A DNA stretch of 64,000 bases from an uncultured Muribaculaceae bacterium (GTDB lineage: Bacteria > Bacteroidota > Bacteroidia > Bacteroidales > Muribaculaceae), in NCBI GenBank assembly GCA_910579185.1, contig CAJTTG010000004.1, forward strand, positions 1 through 64,000. The letters are read 5' to 3'. Position numbers and translations under genes: made by a program. This document shows positions 18,170 through 27,300 of the stretch, one piece after another; position 1 is the stretch's first letter, and each line of letters starts with the position of its first letter. The notes beneath the pieces were generated by a model that did no database searches, was not told the DNA's origin, and worked only from the letters and a program-made list of their open reading frames with translations.

Positions 18170-20923
18170 TTAGAAGCGGATACCAACATTGACAAACAGC
18201 TTGATACCCTGTGCATAGTAGTACTTGTTGGGATATTTCAGGCGGTTGAAATCGGTGTAGTCGAATCGTCCCTGCTGATAGCCGTAGGTCATGATGTCCT
18301 TCTTGTTGAGCAGGTTGTCGATGTTGACGTTGATATTCAGACTCGTGCGGCGTGTCAGATAGATCAGCTTACCTACTGAGAGGTTGATCGTGAACGCGTC
18401 GTTGAGCTTATCCTCGGCGGTGATATCGCGGACTGCCTGCTCAAGGGTTGCGGCGTCGGGATATGCGGTCCAGAGGTCGGTCAATGCCTCGTGGCGGATC
18501 GGGCTCTGGTTTACGTAAGCGTTGCCCATCCACGATGCGTTGATGTTGAAGAACCACATACGGGGTGCTGCCCAGTCAAGACCGATGTTGAATGCAGTCT
18601 GGGGAGTGCCGCCGATATGGTAGTTTTTCAGATAGACGGTGGTGGCGGTATCAGCCGACATTCCGTTCTCATAGCTGCGCACACCGGTAGGATTGTTCTT
18701 GTAGCGGTAGCTGGCAATTGTTCCGGCGGCGGTGGCGGTAAGGCTCGGGGTGATCTTGAACGCCATGCCAAGCTCGATGCCCTTGTAGTTCTGTTTAACG
18801 CCCTTGGTCACATAGTTCATGAACGTTGAATACTGGTCGTCATAGTAGGAAGTACGTTCGGTCATATCGTACATGTCGGTGTAGAATGCGCCGATTGATC
18901 CGCGGAAACGACGGTAGTTCCAGTTGTAGGAGAGGTCGACAGAAACCATACGTGTCGACTGAAGACCCTCGATAGCGTCGTCCTTGATACGGGGCGAGAT
19001 GTAGGCATACTCGAACAGAGGTGCCATGGTCGAATATTCAGCGTGGGCCGAAATGAAGTTACGGCCGTTGATCTTGTAGGTTGCGCCGGCTTTGATCGAT
19101 CCGTTGTCGAAACGGTGGGTCTCGCCTTTGCCGTATGAGTTGTAGGGTGAACGGCCGTTGCGCATCTTACCGTCGCGCTGGAACTGGGTGTAGCTCAATT
19201 CCAGACCGTAGTTGATATCCCACTTCGGAAGGGTGATCATGTTCTGAACCCATGCCTTGGCCTGAACAGCATTGATGTAGTAGTTGTAGCCGAAAACGTC
19301 ACCTTCTCCCACTTCACGGTTGGGGTTGTTAAGGTCGTTCTGAAGCAATGCAGGATTGTCGGGGAAGTCGCGTTCTGAGAACTGGTCAATGTCGAGCCAG
19401 AACTCTCCGCCCAGAAGATCACGGATGGTCTTGTAGTAGTGGGCACGGGTGTAGTTGGCCGAGATTCCTGCCTGAAGGGTCATATTGTCGTTCAGACGAT
19501 GGTTGAGCAGCGAGTTGAAGATAAAGTTCAGCTGGTTGCTGTGGCGGTTTTCAAGAATATAGGTCGAACCCTTCTGTGTGCCGGTCGGGTCAGCCGCATT
19601 GGCGATATTGTTCAGGTAGTTGGCCTGATAGAGGGCGTCCCAGTCGATCTGACGGAACGATGCCTGGTGCCAGAGATCGGTATAGAGATCGTAGGCTTCC
19701 TGATTATCGGCATAGTAGGAGGGAAGATAGCGGTAGTAGTCGGGGCGCGGATCACGTGCATTGTACCAGTTCAGAGCCGAGGTCGAGTAGTTGACCGAGC
19801 GGAATGCGAAACCGGTGTTGAGCGATGTTCCCGATTTGGGTTTCCAGATCCAGTTCAGGATCGCGGTGGGATCGAAAGTCTCAACAATCTTGGCGCTGCG
19901 CTTCTTGCCGTCCTGCCAGCCCCAGTTGGGGTTGTAGAGGTTGTTGTCGGCGAGCTGATATGCTTCCTCGTATGTGGCCGAGTTGGTGGCGCGCTGTGTC
20001 GGGGCGCCCCAGGTGGTGAGGGTCAGCGAGTGCTGCGGATTGAACTGTTTTTCCAGTGAAAGGAAGTAGCCGCCCGAGTTATAGAATGTTCCGGGAACCA
20101 CACCCTCGTTGGCATAACGGCCTACTGCACCAACGGTCAGACCCCAGCCATGTTTGTTGATGCCGGTCGAATAGAGAGCCATCGCACGGAACATGTAGGC
20201 TGCATTGGTATAGGACACTGATCCGAAGAAACCGGGAGCATATGTATCGGTGATCGTATTGATGTTTGAGCTTCCGCCGATGTTGCCGAAACCATAGCTG
20301 GCAGCTCCCATACCGATGGTGTTGGTCTTGTTGCGGAACATGCGGTTCATACCACCCAGTGACGAGTAGCTGAAACGTCCACGGGCAAGATCATTGAAAG
20401 GAATGCCGTTGATGTAGGTTTCGTTGAGCGACGAGTCGTAACCACGCATGCGGAAACGCATCAGCGAGAAGTTGTAGTTGGCGGCGTTGTAGTAAACGTT
20501 GTCCGACGCGCCGGTCAAAACTCCGACTGACTGGTCGTTGCCCTCTTCATCCTCGATGGCGTTCTGATCGAACATGAGCTCCTGACGGCTTTCCGCGAAA
20601 GCTTTTTCAGTTGTCATGGCTGAGCCGAGTTTCAGAACACCCAGATCAGACCCCGATCCCGAGAGAGTAACAGGTTGCATCAGGTCATTGTAGCCGTATG
20701 CAGCGATCACTATGACATCGCTCCCTGCATTGGCATTACTGATACTAAAATCGCCAGCCGGTCCGGTGATAACTACCGTTCCCTGGTCGTTAAGCATAAC
20801 TGCCGCACCGGCGACAGGAGCTCCCGTCGTGGCATCGACAACCGTTCCCCGGACAGTGGTCTGTTGGGCCAATATCGGAAACGCAGCTGTCAGCAGCATT
20901 AGCAAAAACAGTTTAAGTCTCAT
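18170..20923 (-). CDS. TonB-dependent outer-membrane receptor
   Basis: 917 residues. Signal peptide 1-19 (MRLKLFLLMLLTAAFPILA), then a carboxypeptidase-like regulatory domain (about 22-100, RGTVVDATTGAPVAGAAVML), a plug with YINGIPFNDLARGRFSY and GNIGGSSNINT, and a long Tyr/Trp/Asn-rich beta-barrel ending in FVNVGIRF with the required terminal Phe. There is no SusD gene beside it; instead two DUF5689/DUF6359 lipoproteins follow at 33-34 bp. A minus-strand TAATTTTG element (complement of 21020-21027) is a candidate promoter. Substrate unknown; the nuclease-family gene divergent to it suggests nucleic acids or phosphoesters (inference). Confidence 0.9.
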   Translation of the reverse strand: MRLKLFLLMLLTAAFPILAQQTTVRGTVVDATTGAPVAGAAVMLNDQGTVVITGPAGDFSISNANAGSDVIVIAAYGYNDLMQPVTLSGSGSDLGVLKLGSAMTTEKAFAESRQELMFDQNAIEDEEGNDQSVGVLTGASDNVYYNAANYNFSLMRFRMRGYDSSLNETYINGIPFNDLARGRFSYSSLGGMNRMFRNKTNTIGMGAASYGFGNIGGSSNINTITDTYAPGFFGSVSYTNAAYMFRAMALYSTGINKHGWGLTVGAVGRYANEGVVPGTFYNSGGYFLSLEKQFNPQHSLTLTTWGAPTQRATNSATYEEAYQLADNNLYNPNWGWQDGKKRSAKIVETFDPTAILNWIWKPKSGTSLNTGFAFRSVNYSTSALNWYNARDPRPDYYRYLPSYYADNQEAYDLYTDLWHQASFRQIDWDALYQANYLNNIANAADPTGTQKGSTYILENRHSNQLNFIFNSLLNHRLNDNMTLQAGISANYTRAHYYKTIRDLLGGEFWLDIDQFSERDFPDNPALLQNDLNNPNREVGEGDVFGYNYYINAVQAKAWVQNMITLPKWDINYGLELSYTQFQRDGKMRNGRSPYNSYGKGETHRFDNGSIKAGATYKINGRNFISAHAEYSTMAPLFEYAYISPRIKDDAIEGLQSTRMVSVDLSYNWNYRRFRGSIGAFYTDMYDMTERTSYYDDQYSTFMNYVTKGVKQNYKGIELGMAFKITPSLTATAAGTIASYRYKNNPTGVRSYENGMSADTATTVYLKNYHIGGTPQTAFNIGLDWAAPRMWFFNINASWMGNAYVNQSPIRHEALTDLWTAYPDAATLEQAVRDITAEDKLNDAFTINLSVGKLIYLTRRTSLNINVNIDNLLNKKDIMTYGYQQGRFDYTDFNRLKYPNKYYYAQGIKLFVNVGIRF

Positions 20924-21019
20924 AAATTTTTAAGGTTAGTTATATTGGTTTATTATTTGTCATTCAGCATCTTACGCAGAATAGTCGGTCTACAGGGCCA
21001 ACCCTCTGCAATTAACTTT

Positions 21020-21027
21020 CAAAATTA
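21020..21027 (-). promoter_or_regulatory. candidate -7 element for the TonB receptor operon
   Basis: The minus strand reads TAATTTTG here, an exact TAnnTTTG element, 97 bp upstream of the receptor start. No convincing TTTG -33 partner is seen at the usual spacing. Confidence 0.4.
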
Positions 21028-21164
21028 CGCATTTTTTCACAATAATTCATGCTTTTCTGCGCTTTTAACACCCTCCGTTCGCCATCTTATTGCGATATTT
21101 CGCCATTCTTTTCCTTCACATCCGGATCAACCTCTCCCGGGATTATATCAACGGCTTCTATTTT

Positions 21165-21196
21165 TTTGCCAAAAGTGGAAATTAATGCTAAATTTG
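21165..21196 (+). promoter_or_regulatory. Bacteroides-type promoter of the EEP-family gene
   Basis: TTTG (21165-21168), 20-bp spacer, TAAATTTG (21189-21196): an exact match to the TTTG-N19-21-TAnnTTTG consensus. It is 21 bp before the ATG at 21218. Confidence 0.75.
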
Positions 21197-21217
21197 CAGC
21201 ATAAAATTAAATGAACC

Positions 21218-22267
21218 ATGAATCTACGACGGATCCTACCGATGTTTATCCTGGCTGCGGTTATGACTATCGCATCAGGCAACAGCGCAAACGCTCAGGC
21301 TACACAGCGATTTGGTGTGGCGTTCTACAATCTTGAAAACCTGTTCGACACAATCCCCAACAATCCGCTCGGACGTGACGACGAGTACACTCCGGCCGGT
21401 AAAAACCAGTGGGGCAGCAAGAAATACTGGAACAAGATCAACAATCTCGCCTATGCAATTTCGAAGATGACCGACGACAAGACCGGTCTCGGCCCTGCCA
21501 TTATCGGCGTTTCGGAAATCGAAAACAAGTCTGTCCTTGAGGATCTTGTAAAGGCTGAACCGATACGCAAATGGATGCTCCAGATCTGTCATCACGACTC
21601 GCCCGACCGACGTGGCGTCGACGTGGGACTGCTCTACAATCCCCGCTTTTTCCGCGTGCTCAACGTAACCAACCACACCCTCGTGATCCCCGGCTATGAA
21701 TCGTTCAAGACTCGCGACCAAATGTGCGTAACAGGCATCCTCGCCGGCGATACCCTGAGCGTCATCGTCAATCACTGGCCTTCACGTCTGGGCGGTCAGG
21801 AACAATCATCCTACCTACGTGAGGCTGCCGCCCAGCTTTCAAAAGATATCGCTGATTCTCTCTGGGCCATCCGACCCAACCAAGGCGTGATAATCATGGG
21901 CGACCTCAACGATGACCCTCAGGACAAATCTTGCGCCAAAGTGCTCGGTGCAAAGAAAAACGCCGAGGATGTAACCCCTCACGGCTTCTACAACCCATGG
22001 TGGAAAAAACTCGATAACGGCATCGGAACACTCGCCTACAAAGGTTCCTGGAACCTGTTCGACCAGATTATTGTCAGCGGAACACTGCTCGGAAAATACA
22101 CCGGCCCGGCTCACATGCACTTCCTGTCAAGCCGAGTGATGAATTTCGAATTCCTCAAGGACAATGATGGTTCCCGTCAGGGTTATCCATTGCGAACCCA
22201 CTCAGGCGGTGTGTGGCTCAACGGCTACTCCGACCACTTCCCCACTGAAATATTCCTCGGAAAATAA
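21218..22267 (+). CDS. secreted endonuclease/exonuclease/phosphatase (EEP) family enzyme
   Basis: 349 residues with a Sec signal peptide (cleavage near SANAQA, about residue 26). All EEP-fold metal and catalytic blocks are visible: YNLENLFD, GVSEIEN with the metal-binding Glu, RRGVDVGLLY, VNHWPSRLGG with His, GDLNDDP with Asp and Asn, and the C-terminal YSDHFP with catalytic Asp-His. The family hydrolyses phosphodiesters in DNA, RNA or lipids, or phosphomonoesters of inositol phosphates; the substrate cannot be fixed. It is divergent from the TonB receptor operon and shares its 294-bp control region, suggesting a linked function. A terminator follows at 22294. Confidence 0.86.
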   Translation: MNLRRILPMFILAAVMTIASGNSANAQATQRFGVAFYNLENLFDTIPNNPLGRDDEYTPAGKNQWGSKKYWNKINNLAYAISKMTDDKTGLGPAIIGVSEIENKSVLEDLVKAEPIRKWMLQICHHDSPDRRGVDVGLLYNPRFFRVLNVTNHTLVIPGYESFKTRDQMCVTGILAGDTLSVIVNHWPSRLGGQEQSSYLREAAAQLSKDIADSLWAIRPNQGVIIMGDLNDDPQDKSCAKVLGAKKNAEDVTPHGFYNPWWKKLDNGIGTLAYKGSWNLFDQIIVSGTLLGKYTGPAHMHFLSSRVMNFEFLKDNDGSRQGYPLRTHSGGVWLNGYSDHFPTEIFLGK

Positions 22268-22293
22268 TCCCATCCGGATTTCCACATAACATC

Positions 22294-22332
22294 GACGCCT
22301 GCCCGTTCTTATAGGCAGGCGTCTGTTTTTTT
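22294..22332 (+). terminator. Rho-independent terminator of the EEP-family gene
   Basis: GACGCCTGCC (22294-22303) pairs perfectly with GGCAGGCGTC (22314-22323) over a 10-nt loop, followed by TGTTTTTTT. Confidence 0.92.
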
Positions 22333-22389
22333 CACCCCCCCCACAGATTGAGCCTGCGTCAGGGCATAAGTAGGTAAAACATACCAGAA

Positions 22390-23298
22390 TTAAAACTTTA
22401 ACAAGACTTTGTCTTTGCCTACATGGAGCTTGACACGCACGCTCCCAATCAGAGGAAGCGAACGTCCGCCATGTCCGGCAGGAATACCGAACGCCACAGG
22501 ATAGTCGTAATCCTCCACCATCTGGCGGATCATCTGCTCCATGCTTGCGTGATTGGCGTCGGGACGATAATCGGTGAATGCACCCACCAGAAGCCCCGAC
22601 AATTCGGGCAAGATTCCGGACATGCGCAACTGATACAGCTGACGTTCAATCTTATAAATCGGTTCGGCGATATCCTCGATAAACAAAACCATGCCGGGGC
22701 GGAAACAATCGAACGGTGTGCCTGTCAGTCCTCCGAGCACAGCCATGTTGCCACCGGCAAACGGAGCTTCGCAACTCCCCACTCTGTTCAGCGGATGCCC
22801 CGGGATTACATATTCCGGAACCTCACCACGCAGGATGCGGCACAATGCCATGAAATCGGGATTGCAACCGCCATCAGCTGCGATATATTTTGCCATCGGC
22901 CCATGAATCGACGCAATCCTATGGCGGTTCATAAGCGCGTGAAGAGCCGATATATCGCTGAAACCTACAAGCCATTTAGGATCGTCGCGCAGAGGCAGAC
23001 GATCGAGCCGGTCGAGCAGATGAATTGCCCCGTATCCACCTCGCGCACAAATTATCGCCCGTATTTCCGGATCGAGTAATGCCGACTCGAAATCATCCAG
23101 CCGTTCCTCCACCGAGCCACTGTAGCTACCACAGCGTCCAAGCGCATGCGGCATCACTACAGGTTTCCAGCCCTGCTGTTCTATAGCCCTGACAGCAAGA
23201 AATATATCTGCGGCACGAGCTATTCCGGCCGGAGCCACAAAAGCCACCTTATCACCCCGGACAAGGGAACGTGGCACCAGAACAGGCTTCTGATTCAT
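22390..23298 (-). CDS. LD-carboxypeptidase (peptidase family S66), cytoplasmic copy
   Basis: 302 residues without signal peptide. S66 family serine peptidases (LdcA/MccF) cleave the terminal D-Ala from murein tetrapeptides. The nucleophile elbow is WLVGFSDISALH with Ser in GFSD, the catalytic Glu lies in FIEDIAEPIYKIER, and the His in FGIPAGHGG. It lies 11 bp after a second S66 gene and shares long identical blocks with it (KWLVGFSDISALHALMN, IASIHGPM), so the two arose by duplication. Lack of a signal peptide fits a role in cytoplasmic murein recycling. No close terminator is evident. Confidence 0.9.
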   Translation of the reverse strand: MNQKPVLVPRSLVRGDKVAFVAPAGIARAADIFLAVRAIEQQGWKPVVMPHALGRCGSYSGSVEERLDDFESALLDPEIRAIICARGGYGAIHLLDRLDRLPLRDDPKWLVGFSDISALHALMNRHRIASIHGPMAKYIAADGGCNPDFMALCRILRGEVPEYVIPGHPLNRVGSCEAPFAGGNMAVLGGLTGTPFDCFRPGMVLFIEDIAEPIYKIERQLYQLRMSGILPELSGLLVGAFTDYRPDANHASMEQMIRQMVEDYDYPVAFGIPAGHGGRSLPLIGSVRVKLHVGKDKVLLKF

Positions 23299-23309
23299 GA
23301 TTTTTCGGG

Positions 23310-24356
23310 CTATTGGGTTATTACCGTGGCTCTATCCGTGACTTCAAGCCTGACGGGAGCACCGAGGATAAGAGGCACATTGACCTTGACATGTCCTGCC
23401 GGAATACCGAATGCGACAGGAAAGTCATATTCCGCCACCATATCCCGGATCATACACTCCATGCTGGTATAGTTGTGGTCGGGAGCTACATCGGTGAACG
23501 CACCAACAATCAGTCCGCCAAGCATATCAAGCACTCCGCTGAGTTTCAGACGATAGAGCATCCTTTCAATCTTGTAGATAGGCTCGGAGACATCCTCTAT
23601 GAACAGCACTGAACCTGGGCGGAAACAATCGAACGGCGTAGATGCCAGTCCATCGATAACCGCCAGATTACCACCCGTAAGAGTTGCCTCAACCACACCA
23701 TTCCGGTTGTAGGGGTGAGTATCTACCTCATATTTCACCCCGTAACCTTTGAGTATATCAAACAAAGCCCGGCAAGAATTGCTTATATGCTCGGGCGACG
23801 TCATGTTGATACCCATCGGGCCATGTATTGATGCTATGCCGTTGCTGTTCATCAGCGCATGAAGCGCGGAAATATCGCTGAAACCCACAAGCCATTTTGG
23901 ATTATCGGACAATGGCAGCTCTGCCAGATCCTCAAGCAGATGAACCGCGCCATAGCCGCCACGTGTACAGATAACGGCCTTGACTTCCGGATCTGTCAAT
24001 GCTGCCGACAGATCGGACAAACGCTGTTGACGGCTGCCACTGTATGTGCCATTGCGGCCGGCGGCATGTTCGCCGATCCTGACTCGCCATCCCTGATCCT
24101 CAAGTGTACGGGTTATAGCCTGGAAATCCGTATCGTGAGCCTCGCCGGATGGGCTGACAACAGCAACAAGATCACCATCCTTGAGCGGTGGAGGCACGGT
24201 CATTCCTCCATCCGGATCTGCAACCGGATGTCCGGCTGCTGTCAAGATCATGGTAACACCATGCTCCGTCAGAGTATCAATTTCCAATGGAGCCGCAGCA
24301 CCAATCAATGCCGGAAAGGCAAGACAAACGGCCAGATGTATGATTTTCCCGAACAT
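23310..24356 (-). CDS. LD-carboxypeptidase (peptidase family S66), exported paralogue
   Basis: 348 residues: the same S66 core as the downstream copy, preceded by ~45 extra residues that start with a signal peptide (MFGKIIHLAVCLAFPALIGA). Catalytic Ser in GFSDIS, Glu in FIEDVSEPIYKIER and His in FGIPAGH are intact. Its location would be periplasmic, where it could trim cell-wall tetrapeptides directly. It overlaps nothing and begins 3 bp after the radical SAM gene, so the two S66 genes are at the end of a five-gene leftward unit that starts with trmB. Confidence 0.88.
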   Translation of the reverse strand: MFGKIIHLAVCLAFPALIGAAAPLEIDTLTEHGVTMILTAAGHPVADPDGGMTVPPPLKDGDLVAVVSPSGEAHDTDFQAITRTLEDQGWRVRIGEHAAGRNGTYSGSRQQRLSDLSAALTDPEVKAVICTRGGYGAVHLLEDLAELPLSDNPKWLVGFSDISALHALMNSNGIASIHGPMGINMTSPEHISNSCRALFDILKGYGVKYEVDTHPYNRNGVVEATLTGGNLAVIDGLASTPFDCFRPGSVLFIEDVSEPIYKIERMLYRLKLSGVLDMLGGLIVGAFTDVAPDHNYTSMECMIRDMVAEYDFPVAFGIPAGHVKVNVPLILGAPVRLEVTDRATVITQ

Positions 24357-24359
24357 GAT

Positions 24360-25136
24360 TCAGCTAACAAGCACTTTTATACCGGCTTCGCGCACTCTCT
24401 TGGCTATATCCTCCAGTTCATCGCGCTCAACTTTTCTCAAATCAGTAGCCGGTGTCTTGCGATCGATAGAGTAGAGCATTACCTCAGCCGGGGCTATCCT
24501 GCGGTAAGCCTCTATCAGAGCCTCAACCTCATCATCAGTGGTGTTGTCGATCTGCTGCCCCTCATAACTTCCTCGCAGAATCATGGTCTGGACAATACAC
24601 TGCTGCCCGAACGAAGCCAGCTTCTCTATGACATGACCCACATCGTAGGAGGGGGAGGTAGGACGATCAAGAATCGCCACGGTTTCCGGCTTGGCCGAAT
24701 CGAGTTTGAGAATATTGTTATCCACGCGCCGCAACGCACGGCAGACACCCTCGCGGTCAAGCATAGTGGAATTACTCAGAACACTTATCTTGACATCGGG
24801 AAAATATTTGTCGCGCAAGGCTATCGTATCATCGATGACCCCTTCGAAATCGGGATGTACCGTTGGTTCGCCATTGCCGGAGAATGTGATCACATCGAGC
24901 CGATCACCATTCTCCTTCATTGTCCGCAGTTTGGCCTCAAGCAGCTTCCTGACAGCCTCGCGTTCTGGCAATCCGGTGGTTCCCGGACCCTGAGCATTGA
25001 AACCGGCCTCGCAGTACAGGCAGTCGAAAGTGCATATCTTCCCGTCGGTCGGCGACAGATTGACCCCGAGCGACGAGCCGAGCCTACGCGAATGGATAGG
25101 CCCGAAAATAGTTTCGTGGAAAAGTACGCGCTGCAT
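24360..25136 (-). CDS. radical SAM protein (COG0731-like)
   Basis: 258 residues. The [4Fe-4S]/SAM motif C-x3-C-x2-C is Cys35, Cys39 and Cys42 (CTFDCLYCEAGFN). The N-terminal GPIHSRRLGSSLGVNLSP block is the hallmark of the COG0731 group, related to wybutosine-synthesis TYW1 radical domains but lacking the flavodoxin part. A GNGEPTVHPDF block follows. The substrate is unknown. It is 2 bp from the Mrp/ApbC ATPase gene, a plausible Fe-S carrier for it (inference). Confidence 0.87.
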   Translation of the reverse strand: MQRVLFHETIFGPIHSRRLGSSLGVNLSPTDGKICTFDCLYCEAGFNAQGPGTTGLPEREAVRKLLEAKLRTMKENGDRLDVITFSGNGEPTVHPDFEGVIDDTIALRDKYFPDVKISVLSNSTMLDREGVCRALRRVDNNILKLDSAKPETVAILDRPTSPSYDVGHVIEKLASFGQQCIVQTMILRGSYEGQQIDNTTDDEVEALIEAYRRIAPAEVMLYSIDRKTPATDLRKVERDELEDIAKRVREAGIKVLVS

Positions 25137-25138
25137 CG

Positions 25139-26239
25139 TTACCGTTTTTTGACATCCACCTTTTGTGTGGGGGGCAGAGCCTCGTTGCGCTCGTCGACAG
25201 CCTCTATCACCTCATGCGCCAGGTGCATGAACGCATGCCCTGCAATCGAGTCCTTGAGGGCTATAGGTTCGCCACCGTCGCCGCCGTCGCAGATCGAACC
25301 AACAATGGGAATCTGCGCCAGAAGCTTGATGTGTAGTTCTTCGGCAAGCCTGACGGCACCTTCACGGCCGAAAATATAATATTTCTCATCGGGATGCTTC
25401 TCCGGAGTGAACCAGGCCATATTCTCAACAAGACCCAATACGGGAACATTGATCTTTTCGCCTGTGAACATCGCTATACCCTTTCTCGCGTCGGCCAGAG
25501 CAACCTGCTGCGGAGTGCTGACAACCACAACGCCCGTCATGGCAAGCGTCTGCACAAGCGTAAGATGGATGTCGCTCGTTCCGGGAGGCATATCTATCAG
25601 GAAATAGTCCAGTTCGCCCCAGTCGGCCTCTTCGATCAACTGACGAAGCGCATTGGAAGCCATAGATCCGCGCCACAGGACAGGCGCATTCTTGTCAACA
25701 AGAAAACCGATCGAAAGCACCTTGACTCCATAGCGTTCTGCCGGAATTATCAATTGTCGGCCATCGACCTCGTGCATGTAGACAGGCTCATCCTCCAGTC
25801 CGAACATCTTGGGAACCGACGGCCCGAAAATATCGGCATCGAGCAGACCCACTTTATAACCTTCGCGAGCAAGTGCGACAGCAAGGTTACTGGCCACGGT
25901 ACTTTTGCCGACACCGCCTTTGCCTGACGAAACACCTACAATGTTGCGTACACCGGGCAACGCAGGTTTCTTTTCCGGGGCTGCCGTGGGATAGAGCGCG
26001 TTGACAGTCACCTCCACATCCTGCCCCACATACTGGTGGATAGCTGCCTCAGCCGCTTTCATCAGTGAGCGTGCGAAAGGATCAGTCGGCTTGGGAAACA
26101 TAATGGAAAAACTGACCGAACGTCCGTCGATCCGGATATCATCGGCCACCATCTCGGTCTCTACGATACTTTTTCCTGTGCCGGGATAGCGAACGGTCTT
26201 GAGAGCATCAAGTATAAGCTGCGGATATAATCGTTCCAT
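25139..26239 (-). CDS. Mrp/NBP35-family Fe-S cluster carrier ATPase (ApbC-like)
   Basis: 366 residues. N-terminal MIP18/DUF59 domain (about 1-85), then a P-loop with the deviant Walker A SSGKGGVGKST at 104-114. LLDADIFGPSVPKMFG and DMPPGTSDIHLTL (switch/Walker B region) are intact. The C-terminal CxxC seen in many Mrp proteins is absent at ENMAWFTPEK; I believe this is usual for Bacteroidales members. Proposed role: ATP-dependent holding and transfer of [4Fe-4S] clusters in the cytoplasm. Co-transcribed with trmB (6 bp upstream) and the radical SAM gene. Confidence 0.92.
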   Translation of the reverse strand: MERLYPQLILDALKTVRYPGTGKSIVETEMVADDIRIDGRSVSFSIMFPKPTDPFARSLMKAAEAAIHQYVGQDVEVTVNALYPTAAPEKKPALPGVRNIVGVSSGKGGVGKSTVASNLAVALAREGYKVGLLDADIFGPSVPKMFGLEDEPVYMHEVDGRQLIIPAERYGVKVLSIGFLVDKNAPVLWRGSMASNALRQLIEEADWGELDYFLIDMPPGTSDIHLTLVQTLAMTGVVVVSTPQQVALADARKGIAMFTGEKINVPVLGLVENMAWFTPEKHPDEKYYIFGREGAVRLAEELHIKLLAQIPIVGSICDGGDGGEPIALKDSIAGHAFMHLAHEVIEAVDERNEALPPTQKVDVKKR

Positions 26240-26245
26240 AAACGT

Positions 26246-27028
26246 CTATTTCTTGTTAGGGGTTACTTTAGGTTTACAAAGTTCCGGGCATTGAAGTTCA
26301 CCGCGAGAGAAACTGCGGTAGGTATCGAACTCTATCTCCACCTCCGGCTCGCGGAGTGCGGTGTCATGGTCGAGGACAAACCGGATATACTTGATTGTCA
26401 ATCCGCGGTCGAGCCATTGCTGCTCATAATAAGTGCGGATTTTCAATATATAATCGTCGAAGCCTGATCCATAGAGATTGTCGGTATCCACCTCCGTCTG
26501 CAAGCCATTCTCCTGACATAGGATATGAGTATAAGTGTAGAGAAACGGGCTGTCGGTTTTCAGATTTATGCGGCCGCCGGCTTTCAACACACGGCGGTAC
26601 AATTCCAGAAAACGGGTTGATGTCAGACGCTTGCGCACCTTCTTCATCTGCGGATCAGGGAACGTGATCCAAATCTCGTCAACCTCTCCTTCCGCAAAAA
26701 AATAAGGCAGTAGCTCTATATCAGTGCGCAGGAACGCCACGTTGCCCATCCCGGCCTCCGTTGCCTGACGCGCACCTGTCCACATTCTCGCACCCTTGAT
26801 GTCAATGCCTATGTAGTTGCGGTCGGGATAAGCCTTTGCCAGCCCAACGGCATACTCACCCTTGCCGCATCCGAGTTCGAGAACGATAGGATTTTCATTT
26901 TTGAAAAAATCCTCACGCCAGCGTCCACGCATCGGGAACCCCGACTCCTGCAACTGAGCCCACGGATATTGAAACACAATATCCATCTGCTCCATCTCGC
27001 TAAATTTCTTCAGCTTGTTCTTGCCCAT
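26246..27028 (-). CDS. trmB: tRNA (guanine-N7-)-methyltransferase TrmB
   Basis: 260 residues, with a SAM-binding motif LELGCGKGEYAVGLA, the YIGIDIKGARMW loop and the family signature ITFPDPQMKKVRKRLTS. It methylates N7 of G46 in the variable loop of tRNAs. First gene of a five-gene leftward unit. The minus strand carries TAAATTTG (complement of 27054-27061) 26 bp upstream of the start, an exact -7 element, though a -33 box at the right spacing is not clear. Confidence 0.95.
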   Translation of the reverse strand: MGKNKLKKFSEMEQMDIVFQYPWAQLQESGFPMRGRWREDFFKNENPIVLELGCGKGEYAVGLAKAYPDRNYIGIDIKGARMWTGARQATEAGMGNVAFLRTDIELLPYFFAEGEVDEIWITFPDPQMKKVRKRLTSTRFLELYRRVLKAGGRINLKTDSPFLYTYTHILCQENGLQTEVDTDNLYGSGFDDYILKIRTYYEQQWLDRGLTIKYIRFVLDHDTALREPEVEIEFDTYRSFSRGELQCPELCKPKVTPNKK

Positions 27029-27144
27029 AACGTCTGTTTTCTGTTTATATCCGCAAATTTAGCTATTTTTCTCCACAATCCACCACAAATAGGACATCAC
27101 CAACTACAGACAGAAAAAATTGATAAATAATCAATTTAAATTTT

Positions 27145-27152
27145 TAACTTTG
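27145..27152 (+). promoter_or_regulatory. candidate -7 element upstream of the AlbA-type gene
   Basis: TAACTTTG fits TAnnTTTG; an ATTG at 27119-27122 is a possible -33 element with a slightly long 22-bp spacer. The mRNA leader would be ~145 nt. The surrounding 27029-27300 region is very AT-rich and holds no gene. Confidence 0.4.
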
Positions 27153-27300
27153 TAAATGAACTGATTTAAAACTATATTCAAAATATTAACACAAAACCGA
27201 CCTGATTCCTTATTGCTAACCTTCCGGATCGTTTACGGCTGATTCCATTTCTAAAACAAACTCTAAATGTTAATTTGCAATAAGTTTAAATCAATTCAAT

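Noticed and set aside
20945..21214. Small gene between the TonB receptor and EEP genes
   Set aside because: The frame overlaps the promoter elements, has no family resemblance and is low-complexity.
23859..25379. 506-residue open frame on the plus strand
   Set aside because: It is antisense to the LD-carboxypeptidase and radical SAM genes and crosses gene borders; it has no family motifs, while both minus-strand genes are clear.
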